Shown here: in pieces, positions 61,201-64,000 of the stretch | Layout of the letters: each line of letters opens with the position of its first letter | Position numbering within the stretch: the first letter of the stretch is position 1 | Assembly (NCBI GenBank): GCA_022829145.1 | Contig: CM040743.1 | Location: 26,138,646 to 26,202,645 of the forward strand | Length of the DNA: 64,000 nt | Direction: 5' to 3' | Origin: Albula goreensis | Lineage: Eukaryota > Chordata > Actinopteri > Albuliformes > Albulidae | Program-made: the position numbers and the translations under genes | The notes under the pieces: model-generated | Told to the model about the DNA's origin: nothing | The model's database searches: none | Seen by the model: only the letters and a program-made list of their open reading frames with translations

Positions 61201-61648
61201 GTTCCTGGCTGCCCTGCTGTCTCTGTTAATTCTGTTCCTCTGTTTCTCTGATTCCTCTTGTTTGACACGCTAACCCAATCCATATACTCTGTGGGGGTGG
61301 TGGTTACAAGGTGGTAACGGTGGTGGCACAACTGATCGAGATGTTCCCTTAGTACCATCATCTCCCAACAACTACCGACCGTACAACCCCGCGGAAAATG
61401 AGGAGGAGGAGGAGGAGGAGGACCCATACAACCCTTATCGTGTGTACCCCTCCGAGTACTACCAGCCTAACTACCCCGCCCCCCGCATTGTCCAGCCCGA
61501 CCCCTCCACCTATGACGAAACCATCGAGGTGAGGTCACCGGGAATCCATCGCGCCACCAGAAGCTTGTCTGCGAGGAAGATTCTCCCCGCCCAAAAAAGG
61601 GTGGGGCAACCAAACAGAAACTTCCACACATCAGGGACACTCAATTAA
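6664..61648 (+). CDS. col14a1: Collagen alpha-1(XIV) chain, 5'-partial, 43 exons
   Basis: FACIT collagen that binds the surface of collagen I fibrils and regulates fibril growth in the extracellular matrix (family knowledge). Exon ends were placed by reading frame, splice consensus and similarity to remembered vertebrate COL14A1: 6664-6819, 7587-7706, 8259-8423, 9130-9290, 10462-10619, 11195-11324, 12041-12186, 13992-14121, 15198-15337, 15645-15771, 17825-17964, 19158-19290, 19608-19643, 20015-20157, 22533-22662, 23175-23297, 23850-23999, 25466-25582, 28296-28442, 29831-29905, 30751-30890, 31923-32046, 32611-32754, 32902-33066, 33302-33340, 33947-34085, 34630-34772, 35101-35210, 39290-39448, 40079-40156, 41099-41185, 43149-43202, 44479-44574, 46113-46166, 46819-46872, 48867-48920, 49250-49321, 50073-50108, 50547-50613, 51037-51225, 52915-52992, 58696-58851, 61311-61648. 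Two VWA domains around seven FN3 domains fit COL14A1, not four-VWA COL12A1 or the shorter COL20A1. The N-terminus is outside the window. Exon 4 lacks one base; all other junctions keep frame. Which teleost paralogue (a or b) cannot be told. Confidence 0.93.
9291..10461. other. Intron 4 with probable dispersed-repeat sequence
   Basis: A GC-richer block at about 9355-9540 (GAGCCGTTTTCACATATGAA and a later TTTCACACATGTAGC) looks like a non-autonomous fish repeat, but I found no terminal repeats. A 20-nt segment, tcaagagaaatcaaatgtgt near 9894, recurs with one change near 10088. No gene is seen. Confidence 0.35.
10462..11324 (+). CDS. col14a1: col14a1 exons 5-6: FN3 repeat 1 after VWA1
   Basis: Exon 5 (10462-10619) and exon 6 (11195-11324) encode one fibronectin type III domain, about residues 201-296. 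The first half has the conserved Trp of strand B ([18 protein letters not shown]); the second has the Tyr-corner motif ([13 protein letters not shown]) and ends in ETT. As in other FN3 collagens, each domain is split between two exons, with phase 0 inside the domain and phase 1 at its borders. Exon 5 ends at GAG/GTGACA and exon 6 starts after CTCTGCAG. The 575-nt intron between them has no other feature that I recognise. Confidence 0.93.
11815..12015 (+). repeat. Four-copy minisatellite next to the exon 7 acceptor
   Basis: Four tandem units share the core gggctttgggg, with core starts at 11829, 11881, 11926 and 11979. The spacing is 52, 45 and 53 nt; the third unit begins early because the second has lost about 7 nt. 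The array ends about 25 nt before exon 7, so it includes the probable branch-point region of intron 6. Confidence 0.85.
12041..14121 (+). CDS. col14a1: col14a1 exons 7-8: FN3 repeat 2
   Basis: Exon 7 (12041-12186) opens with [14 protein letters not shown] and carries the B-strand Trp ([19 protein letters not shown]). Exon 8 (13992-14121) carries [19 protein letters not shown] and ends in QETT. Together they form an FN3 domain at about residues 297-388. The 1.8-kb intron between the halves contains a hAT-like element. Just before exon 8 there is an exact second copy of its splice acceptor. The acceptor at 13992 is used because it keeps frame and gives the conserved protein. Confidence 0.92.
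12419..13654. mobile_element. Non-autonomous hAT (Charlie-like) transposon in intron 7
   Basis: The 1,236-bp element starts CAGGGGTCTCAAACTC and ends with the inverse of CAGAAGACTCAAACC. It is flanked by perfect 8-bp target duplications, CTCTAGAG at 12411-12418 and 13655-13662. CTCTAGAG fits the nTCTAGAn preference of hAT-Charlie elements, and the internal ends (gggccggttctggccccc) resemble the common hAT consensus. No intact transposase is present. An open frame on the minus strand (13144-13329) may be a remnant, but I cannot recognise it. Confidence 0.8.
13879..13999 (+). repeat. Duplicated 3' splice-site segment before exon 8
   Basis: A 25-nt segment containing the polypyrimidine tract, the AG and the first exon bases of exon 8 occurs twice without change, at 13879-13903 and 13975-13999. 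A third, degenerate AG-containing copy lies near 13936-13958. The downstream copy is the functional acceptor at 13991/13992. Reading on from the upstream copy reaches a TAA and TGA in the exon 8 frame. Confidence 0.8.
14600..14870 (+). mobile_element. Possible tRNA-derived SINE
   Basis: In intron 8, GGTGGCTCATGCAGTTAAAC resembles an A box and GGTGTTTGAGTCCTAG resembles a B box about 50 nt later, as in the tRNA head of fish SINEs. The body after it is not one I can name, and no target duplication was found. Confidence 0.35.
15198..15771 (+). CDS. col14a1: col14a1 exons 9-10: FN3 repeat 3
   Basis: Exon 9 (15198-15337) encodes the N-terminal half with the core Trp ([20 protein letters not shown]). 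Exon 10 (15645-15771) encodes the second half with [20 protein letters not shown]. They form an FN3 domain at about residues 389-477. The donor after exon 10 is CCA/GTAAGA, and a LINE 3' tail begins only about 12 nt into that intron. The 307-nt intron 9 shows only AT-rich sequence. Confidence 0.92.
15783..16250 (-). mobile_element. 3' fragment of a non-LTR retrotransposon (LINE)
   Basis: Reverse-strand coding ends in [20 protein letters not shown] and [15 protein letters not shown], the C-terminal region typical of fish L2/CR1-group reverse transcriptases. The minus-strand 3' end is the common tail TTGTAAGTAGCTCTGGATAA followed by (TAATG)n, seen on the + strand as CATTA repeats at 15786-15810. 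The insertion begins about 12 nt after the exon 10 donor. A second tail-like stretch (TTTGTATAACGCTTTTCATA, about 16242-16300) abuts it. Confidence 0.7.
16300..17824. other. Rest of intron 10
   Basis: No exon, RNA gene or recognisable transposon was found in this AT-rich stretch. The open frames at 17314-17587 on the minus strand have no recognisable family. Confidence 0.5.
17825..19290 (+). CDS. col14a1: col14a1 exons 11-12: FN3 repeat 4
   Basis: Exon 11 (17825-17964) has [20 protein letters not shown]; exon 12 (19158-19290) has [18 protein letters not shown] and ends in ETT. They form an FN3 domain at about residues 478-568. This copy is less like human COL14A1 than its neighbours are, especially in the second half, but domain order and phases are preserved. 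The donor of exon 12 is CAG/GTTTAA, a weak 5' splice site next to a very small exon. The 1.2-kb intron inside the domain contains a TG-rich simple-sequence stretch (about 18877-19070). Confidence 0.88.
18877..19070. repeat. Imperfect TG-rich simple sequence
   Basis: Degenerate (TG)n with ATG and TGTT variants in intron 11. It produces long His/Thr- or Cys/Val-rich open frames on both strands that are not genes. Confidence 0.8.
19416..19470. repeat. (CA)n-(TA)n microsatellite
   Basis: About 18 CA units running directly into about 9 TA units in intron 12. Confidence 0.95.
19608..19643 (+). CDS. col14a1: col14a1 exon 13: 36-nt Thr-rich spacer
   Basis: A mini-exon between ATTTAAG and GTATAG that adds 12 residues, mostly Thr, Ala and Val (RTTTVATTT core). 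Human COL14A1 also has a Thr-rich spacer between these two FN3 domains. The spacer is a plausible site of O-glycosylation. Both borders are phase 1, so the exon can be skipped without changing frame; alternative use is inferred, not shown. Confidence 0.75.
20015..22662 (+). CDS. col14a1: col14a1 exons 14-15: FN3 repeat 5
   Basis: Exon 14 (20015-20157) starts [20 protein letters not shown] and has the core Trp in [20 protein letters not shown]. Exon 15 (22533-22662) has [20 protein letters not shown] and ends in GKT. They form an FN3 domain at about residues 581-671, closely matching the COL14A1 domain whose second half reads [16 protein letters not shown] in human. The 2.4-kb intron 14 holds a dispersed repeat copy (22345-22433) and is otherwise unremarkable. 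Confidence 0.92.
22345..22433 (+). repeat. Dispersed repeat, copy 1 (intron 14)
   Basis: This stretch of about 89 nt is roughly 91% identical to 24576-24663 in the same orientation. It ends about 100 nt before exon 15. The family is not recognised. Confidence 0.8.
23175..23999 (+). CDS. col14a1: col14a1 exons 16-17: FN3 repeat 6, joined by a GC-AG intron
   Basis: Exon 16 (23175-23297) encodes [20 protein letters not shown] and continues to YRIVYQPIS. Exon 17 (23850-23999) begins [20 protein letters not shown] and has [20 protein letters not shown]. They form an FN3 domain at about residues 672-762. There is no GT donor where exon 16 must end; the sequence is TCTG/GCAAGC, a GC donor with otherwise good consensus. 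The border inside this domain is phase 1 instead of phase 0, as the joined protein (PISAPGPALE) requires to align with human COL14A1. Confidence 0.88.
24576..24663 (+). repeat. Dispersed repeat, copy 2 (intron 17)
   Basis: Second copy of the 22345-22433 repeat. Here it is followed within 15 nt by a near-perfect hairpin (24674-24716). Confidence 0.8.
24674..24716. repeat. Inverted repeat, 19-bp stem with 5-nt loop
   Basis: The arms gcttatctggacacc (24678-24692) and ggtgtccagataagc (24698-24712) are perfectly complementary. Four further pairs, one of them a wobble, extend the stem outward. It may be part of a transposon end or a cruciform; it matches no coding exon. Confidence 0.85.
25466..28442 (+). 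CDS. col14a1: col14a1 exons 18-19: FN3 repeat 7
   Basis: Exon 18 (25466-25582) encodes [20 protein letters not shown] and then [18 protein letters not shown]. Exon 19 (28296-28442) encodes [20 protein letters not shown] and ends VIVMDKT. They form the last FN3 domain, about residues 763-850. The paired Cys (SMCAQW and RHCFYE) are also present in human COL14A1. The 2.7-kb intron 18 between the halves contains a strong hairpin (26665-26721) and no gene. Confidence 0.92.
25583..28295. other. Intron 18
   Basis: 2.7 kb without recognisable exons. It contains a short TG tract (about 25653-25680) and the hairpin at 26665-26721. The rest is AT-rich unique-looking sequence. Confidence 0.5.
26665..26721. 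repeat. 27-bp hairpin with 3-nt loop
   Basis: The arms 26665-26691 and 26695-26721 are complementary at 25 of 27 positions; of the other two, one is a G.T wobble and one a G.G mismatch. The length and near-perfection suggest a recent inverted duplication, a small MITE, or a hairpin RNA. No flanking target duplication was obvious. Confidence 0.85.
28443..30750. other. Introns 19 and 20 (apart from exon 20)
   Basis: Apart from the linker exon at 29831-29905 I see no coding, RNA or transposon signature. GGGTTCGATTCGC near 30328 is B-box-like, but no A box is convincing. Confidence 0.45.
29831..29905 (+). CDS. col14a1: col14a1 exon 20: Pro/Thr-rich linker
   Basis: A 75-nt, phase 1-1 exon encoding a low-complexity Pro/Thr segment ([20 protein letters not shown]) that separates the FN3 array from VWA domain 2. 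The equivalent human linker (PTRPPTFPPTIPP) has the same character. It is probably an extended, O-glycosylated hinge (inference). Confidence 0.9.
30751..33066 (+). CDS. col14a1: col14a1 exons 21-24: VWA domain 2
   Basis: Exons 30751-30890, 31923-32046, 32611-32754 and 32902-33066 encode the second VWA domain, about residues 876-1066. The MIDAS residues are all present: [14 protein letters not shown] in exon 21, [10 protein letters not shown] at the exon 22/23 junction, and [13 protein letters not shown] in exon 23. The C-terminal part contains [20 protein letters not shown], nearly identical to human COL14A1. All four exons are in frame. Introns 21 and 22 hold simple repeats only. The acceptor of exon 23 is preceded by a (CT)n tract (about 32578-32605) that doubles as its polypyrimidine tract. 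Confidence 0.95.
30891..31922. other. Intron 21
   Basis: 1.0 kb between the first two exons of VWA2. No recognisable exon, RNA gene or mobile element. Confidence 0.5.
32080..32330. repeat. Imperfect TG-rich simple sequence in intron 22
   Basis: Runs of (TG)n broken by CATG and TATG begin about 35 nt after the donor of exon 22. The longest pure tract is near 32207-32231. The His/Thr-rich minus-strand frames across it are artefacts of the repeat. Confidence 0.85.
33302..33340 (+). CDS. col14a1: col14a1 exon 25: hinge before the TSPN domain
   Basis: A 39-nt, phase 1-1 exon encoding [13 protein letters not shown]. It corresponds to the ATCPVVHKDGIDLA segment of human COL14A1 that joins VWA2 to the thrombospondin-N-like domain. 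It is bounded by CTTTCAG and GTAAGA. Confidence 0.85.
33341..33946. other. Intron 25
   Basis: 606 nt, with a short stretch (about 33655-33690, containing tgacttacag) that faintly resembles a fish LINE tail. Nothing else is seen. Confidence 0.4.
33947..40156 (+). CDS. col14a1: col14a1 exons 26-30: TSPN (laminin-G-like) domain
   Basis: Exons 33947-34085, 34630-34772, 35101-35210, 39290-39448 and 40079-40156 encode the thrombospondin N-terminal-like domain (NC4 region), about residues 1080-1289. Diagnostic stretches are [60 protein letters not shown] and [14 protein letters not shown]. The conserved N-glycosylation sequon NIT lies in exon 29, and the domain ends with the Cys pair DKCCELPGL. Exon 26 ends in phase 2, with ACAAA/GTATGC completed by A from exon 27. 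Intron 28 (4.1 kb) houses a Tc1 transposon; exon 30 follows a (TG)n tract by about 20 nt. Confidence 0.95.
35333..35420. mobile_element. Degenerate LINE 3'-tail remnant
   Basis: TCATTTTGCAGATGCTTTTG followed by a TTTACA stretch resembles the common fish tail 'CATTTAGCAGATGCTTTTATCC...CTTACA', but it is strongly decayed. Confidence 0.35.
36202..37617 (-). mobile_element. Inactivated Tc1/mariner transposon in intron 28
   Basis: About 1.4 kb with eroded terminal inverted repeats (CAGCTGAATATAAAAA at left; the inverse of CAGTGCACATAAAAAATTGA at right) next to TA dinucleotides. The minus strand encodes Tc1 transposase pieces in several frames: an N-terminal helix-turn-helix remnant (near 37150-37250), [17 protein letters not shown] (first catalytic D) and NDPKHTS (second D). 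The last block, [13 protein letters not shown], is in another frame and has Lys where the catalytic Glu should be (codon at about 36464-36466). Frameshifts plus the lost Glu show that it is dead. Confidence 0.85.
37618..39289. other. Rest of intron 28
   Basis: AT-rich with no recognisable exon. Open frames at 38134-38459 on the + strand match no family that I know. Confidence 0.5.
40022..40062. repeat. (TG)n microsatellite beside the exon 30 acceptor
   Basis: About 11 pure TG units, then TTTG units, ending about 17 nt before exon 30. The tract occupies the place of the polypyrimidine tract. UG repeats near 3' splice sites can affect exon inclusion through UG-binding proteins (general knowledge). 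Confidence 0.85.
41099..50108 (+). CDS. col14a1: col14a1 exons 31-38: NC3-end linker and COL2 triple helix
   Basis: Exon 31 (41099-41185) starts with a Cys-rich linker ([13 protein letters not shown]) and then the first Gly-X-Y triplets. It is followed by 43149-43202, 44479-44574, 46113-46166, 46819-46872, 48867-48920, 49250-49321 and 50073-50108. These are whole-triplet exons of 54, 96, 54, 54, 54, 72 and 36 nt, each starting with a Gly codon. The triplet pattern has one G4G interruption (GLSIQG), which is also present in human. An RGD motif occurs in exon 32 (GARGDRGEP) and another spans exons 38/39 (GERGDM). The latter is conserved in human; integrin binding is possible but unproven. Confidence 0.95.
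41186..44478. other. Introns 31 and 32 (apart from exon 32)
   Basis: Over 3 kb with only the 54-nt collagen exon at 43149-43202. The block 42570-42950 is GC-richer than its surroundings and might be a repeat, but I recognise no family. No RNA gene is visible. Confidence 0.4.
44990..45440 (-). mobile_element. LINE fragment (region between endonuclease and RT)
   Basis: The minus strand reads [18 protein letters not shown], then a variant of the '[16 protein letters not shown]...KKSAGPDN' block that precedes the reverse-transcriptase core in CR1/Rex-type LINEs ([20 protein letters not shown], about 45110-45175). It is interrupted and lacks the RT core, so it is a dead fragment. The exact clade is uncertain. 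Confidence 0.55.
46873..48866. other. Intron 35
   Basis: 2.0 kb; a T-run followed by G-rich sequence lies at 48171-48200. The block at 47513-47690 is GC-richer and may be repeat-derived. No exon was recognised. Confidence 0.4.
50547..51225 (+). CDS. col14a1: col14a1 exons 39-40: NC2 domain and start of COL1
   Basis: Exon 39 (50547-50613) and the first part of exon 40 (51037-51225) encode the non-collagenous NC2 break of about 43 residues ([26 protein letters not shown]). It contains the single conserved Cys. Exon 40 then begins the COL1 helix at [10 protein letters not shown] and runs in unbroken Gly-X-Y to GERG. In FACITs the NC2 segment nucleates chain association and lets the arm project from the fibril (family knowledge). 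Confidence 0.94.
51896..52197. mobile_element. Possible MITE bounded by 24-bp inverted repeats
   Basis: 51896-51919 is the inverse of 52174-52197 with one mismatch (arm begins cttgccctgaagcatttt). The unit is about 302 bp and non-coding, in intron 40. Inside it is a small tandem of ttgattgaagtatg (two copies near 52072-52101). Clear target duplications were not found. Confidence 0.5.
52915..58851 (+). CDS. col14a1: col14a1 exons 41-42: rest of COL1 and the Cys pair of NC1
   Basis: Exon 41 (52915-52992) encodes [20 protein letters not shown] and further triplets; GVGIQG is a helix imperfection matching GVGTQG in human. Exon 42 (58696-58851) completes COL1 ([10 protein letters not shown]) and passes into [11 protein letters not shown]. 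The GYC-x4-C pattern at the COL1/NC1 border is the FACIT signature that cross-links the three chains. Intron 41 between them is 5.7 kb and carries an L2-type LINE plus a second LINE tail. Confidence 0.93.
53764..57240 (-). mobile_element. Near-complete but broken L2-type LINE in intron 41
   Basis: Read on the minus strand from about 57240 to 53764. An ORF1-like region has an SGNH-esterase motif ([12 protein letters not shown]). An endonuclease segment contains [11 protein letters not shown] and [16 protein letters not shown] (55702-56106). The reverse transcriptase contains NNFRPISN, a [20 protein letters not shown] block and [20 protein letters not shown] (54666-55124). It continues in another frame with [19 protein letters not shown] and the catalytic YADD at 54451-54462. 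The 3' end is the typical fish L2 tail (+ strand AATAATAATAAACTTTATTT). Stops and frameshifts split every ORF. An internal 129-bp tandem duplication lies in ORF1 (56552-56808). Confidence 0.85.
56552..56808 (-). repeat. 129-bp tandem duplication inside the LINE ORF1
   Basis: Two units start at 56552 and 56681, each with agtctgctgaaacgccc, and are about 92% or more identical. The period is 43 codons, so both copies are in one open frame; this duplicates part of the esterase domain. Confidence 0.85.
57888..57946 (+). mobile_element. LINE 3' tail, plus orientation
   Basis: TTGTAAGTCGCTTTGGATAA followed by AAGCATCAGCTAAATGACTG and (TAATG)-like repeats is the same tail family as the minus-strand insertion at 15783-16250. 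The upstream body is too decayed to bound. Confidence 0.7.
58214..58252. repeat. (CA)n microsatellite
   Basis: About 19 CA units in intron 41, followed by a longer degenerate CA/TA-rich stretch to about 58400. Confidence 0.95.
58852..61310. other. Intron 42
   Basis: 2.46 kb, AT-rich until about 60400 and then GC-richer. The open frames here (60440-60643 plus; 61116-61427 minus) show no family. No additional NC1 exon was recognised. Confidence 0.5.
61311..61648 (+). CDS. col14a1: col14a1 exon 43: acidic, Tyr-rich C-terminal NC1 tail
   Basis: The final exon, placed after TTACAAG with a likely branch point (CTAAC) at about 61270. No other AG lies between the two. Joined in phase 1 it reads a Gly-rich start, then seven Glu and one Asp in a row, then [18 protein letters not shown], then a basic end ([10 protein letters not shown]) and a TAA stop at 61646-61648. 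Human COL14A1, as I recall it, has a shorter and different tail, so this region is fish-specific or isoform-specific. The Glu run beside clustered Tyr suggests tyrosine sulfation (inference). A consensus donor, GAG/GTGAGG at 61529, could instead splice out the basic end to an exon I cannot identify. Confidence 0.72.
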
Positions 61649-62720
61649 AAGAACTCAAGCATGCTCACAACACAAGCCACAGTCAATATAGAAGTCCTTA
61701 AAACAGTATTTTCCTGAAAATCCAACTGGGTGAGCTGCCAGAGGCAAATCCAAAAAAGTGCCTGATCTTTTTTGTTTTGTTTTCTTTGGGGTGGGGAGGG
61801 GAAGCTGAAGAATCAAGATTAAATCCTCTCTTTTTGAGTTGCATGAAGCTATGGAGACAGTGTGAACATTGATTGTATAAATGGCTTATGTAATGTTTGT
61901 TAATGTGCTGTAAGCTTCTTTTGTAAATGCCTTACATCATGGTGAACATTTGTACAGTTTGTTTTGTTTTTAAACCATGTCTCCTATATATTTCTACACA
62001 TGTTGCCTGGTAAAATACAATTATTCTATTGCCAAAAGTATATTTGAAACCTGCATTTCAAGATTATTTATTGGGGGGAAATATCCCACATTACAATACA
62101 CTATTACACATTTAGTCACATTTACATGATGTCACTCAATTATGCCCTCATAGTGTGGAAGAGAACCATAATCCTTACTGAGTCCTTTTTCTTCATTGCT
62201 AAATAATAGTTATAATATTAACAGAACATGGCCAAGCATCCATTGTGATCTTATTGTCACATTAATGTCAGATATATGCAGAATGTATAAATGCACACAG
62301 TGGGATAAGGGGGCAGTATGGATATTTAATTTTTGTCATTTCGATTATTGTCAAGTGAAATTAAGCGTCATTGTGCAGCCTGTTTTCTCAAGGAGACAAA
62401 GTTGATAAGATGTCCTGTATGATAAGATGTACACAGTTAATTAAATCTCTTGCTGAATCTGTGAAATATATTTTGCTGCCTATTTTAGGCGTACAGCCAG
62501 TTTCTTGGATAATGATCAGCAACATTGGGGGGCCGCTGCTTTTTCACATTGTACGTTTGTTGAATAGTTAGGCCTGTGGTCTAATGTCCCTTCAGAGCTT
62601 AAAGCAAAAAACTTTGTACAATTGGCTACTATGAAATGTCCCACCAAGAAACCTTTGAATCAAAAAGTAATTTTTCTCTTCTTTTTGTAACCAATAAAAT
62701 CAAAGAACAACCATGAACAC
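61649..62720 (+). other. col14a1: col14a1 3' untranslated region
   Basis: About 1.07 kb of AT-rich, stop-filled sequence from the TAA to just past the first good poly(A) signal. It includes a G-rich patch near 61790-61805. The end is approximate because the cleavage site was inferred from the signal only. Confidence 0.7.
62693..62698 (+). promoter_or_regulatory. Poly(A) signal AATAAA for col14a1
   Basis: Canonical AATAAA about 1 kb after the stop codon, followed by a T/G-rich stretch (near 62725-62740) that could serve as the downstream element. A second AATAAA at 63059-63064 could be a distal alternative. Confidence 0.65.
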
Positions 62721-62866
62721 TGCTAATATTGTCTGTCTGAACAACCTTACCATTCATCATGTGGTCAAAGAGCAGTTCGCAGCCATTATGTCATCATTTC
62801 AGTAGTCAGACACAATAGAATTAACACGCATCTGTTCTACATATTTATTAAGAAAAAAAGTGTGTG

Positions 62867-62897
<31 letters not shown>

Positions 62898-64000
62898 ACA
62901 TATACAGTCATTGCCAATGTTTTTCTTCTCAACCTCAGCATGATTAATGTCAGCAAAACCTGTGCTTGCCAGCATGTCTGTTCAATAATTGACTGCCTGG
63001 CACTCCAGTTAGTTTTTATATAAAGTAGTTCAAAATTTTACTTGAGCAGGGCAAGACAAATAAAGGCTTCAATGGCAATACACGTGAACTGGCTATACAC
63101 TATCATAACAAAAACAACCTCCAAGTCAAAAATACAAAAGAAATCTTGCACAAGGGCATGCTAAAGTAGAATTTCAGTCATAATATAACTCGTGATATCA
63201 CCTGTAATTTGTTTGTAAATACAATGCACACAGAAGTCCTTGTATCTTGGGGATGGTGCACAAAAAAAGGAAATTTTTATTTGAAATGCACAGCATGGAG
63301 TTGACTTGCAGCCTCTGCTGTAGACTGGGCAGTAAAAGTATATAGTTGTGATTCCATCTTAATTCTTAGAGTAGGAATGTAACATTTACATTATCATAGC
63401 AAAGAAACCCCTTGCCTTTTTCTGCTCCATATGTGAGAAAAACTGCAAAAATCACTAAGTTCAATGGAAGAATGCCATATTGACTTGCCCTACCGGCTCA
63501 TTTTTCAAAGGATCAGGAGCACTCTTCCCAGTACATAGCGGTAAACTCAGGACTCTGGGCTGTAGTTGGCTGTACCAGTGACAGGGAAGTCTGTCAGGCC
63601 TGTGAGTATAGCCATCACAGCATGCAGTCAAGAGGTACCTCTAGTCACCAATACATCACATAGTTGTGTCCTCATATCCTCTCTTCTCACATCCCGGTTG
63701 ACCTTTTCCTGGCCCAGCTATTTAATAAACATAGTGTAGAAACAACAATATGTCACATTTTCTCCCTGGTCACAGTGGACTTTTCATATCAAACCAAACA
63801 TATTCGCATTGGTATGAGAGCAGCACACCATGTGTCGGAAGGAGTGGTTAAATAGTAACTGCATGTCTGTCAGAACAAAAAGTAAATAGTTCTGCGCAGC
63901 GTGCCCAGGAGAGATTTGAGGGGGACCAAATTGAGCAAAAGGTCTCGACTTTTAAACTTATAGAATATTTTTTTTCCTCTGAAGCTAGGGGGGGACGTAT
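62721..64000. other. Sequence beyond the col14a1 poly(A) site
   Basis: No exon was recognised. There is a TA/TG microsatellite (about 62867-62898) and reverse-strand AATAAA motifs (for example TTTATT at 62845-62850). Those would fit the 3' end of a convergent gene, as MRPL13 is in human, but nothing coding supports that here. Confidence 0.4.

Noticed and set aside
6664-61648. Assignment to COL12A1 or COL20A1
   Set aside because: COL12A1 has four VWA domains and many more FN3s; COL20A1 has fewer FN3s. The domain order and many peptides match COL14A1 closely.
1-64000. CRISPR arrays, operons, phage or bacterial systems, tRNA or rRNA genes
   Set aside because: None seen. Repeats are microsatellites, minisatellites or eukaryotic transposons, and all real coding is spliced.

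Overview
The window is vertebrate nuclear DNA, most likely from a ray-finned (teleost) fish. It has short GC-rich exons in long AT-rich introns, canonical GT-AG splice sites, CA/TG microsatellites, and fish-type transposons (Tc1/mariner, hAT, L2-type LINEs with their typical 3' tails). I see no bacterial-type genes, CRISPR arrays or operons.

Almost the whole window is one gene on the + strand: collagen type XIV alpha-1 (COL14A1, col14a1-like), a fibril-associated (FACIT) collagen. I could place 43 coding exons between 6664 and 61648. Their phases agree throughout, apart from one missing base in exon 4. They encode about 1,733 residues in this order: VWA domain 1 (6664-9290), seven FN3 domains (10462-28442) with a Thr-rich spacer after the fourth (19608-19643), a Pro/Thr linker (29831-29905), VWA domain 2 (30751-33066), a short hinge (33302-33340), a TSPN/laminin-G-like domain (33947-40156), a Cys-containing linker and collagen COL2 (41099-50108), the NC2 break (50547 to the start of 51037-51225), collagen COL1 (51037-58820) and an acidic, Tyr-rich C-terminal NC1 tail (58821-61648). 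The signal peptide and first FN3 domain of the family are not recognisable here and presumably lie before position 1. The 3' UTR ends at a poly(A) signal at 62693-62698.

The first 6.6 kb holds no recognisable col14a1 exon. It has a weak candidate terminal exon of an unidentified gene (4592-4670) and a good poly(A) signal (6432-6437). The introns carry a hAT/Charlie-like element with a perfect 8-bp target duplication (12411-13662), a dead Tc1 element (36202-37617), a nearly complete but broken L2-type LINE (about 53764-57240), several LINE fragments, a four-copy minisatellite and several long hairpins. After 62.7 kb I see only non-coding sequence.

The locus is a known gene family, and I found no new multi-gene system. 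The points most worth checking are a one-base frameshift in exon 4, a GC-AG intron after exon 16, a duplicated 3' splice site before exon 8, the unusual acidic/Tyr-rich tail with an internal splice donor, and two strong intronic hairpins.
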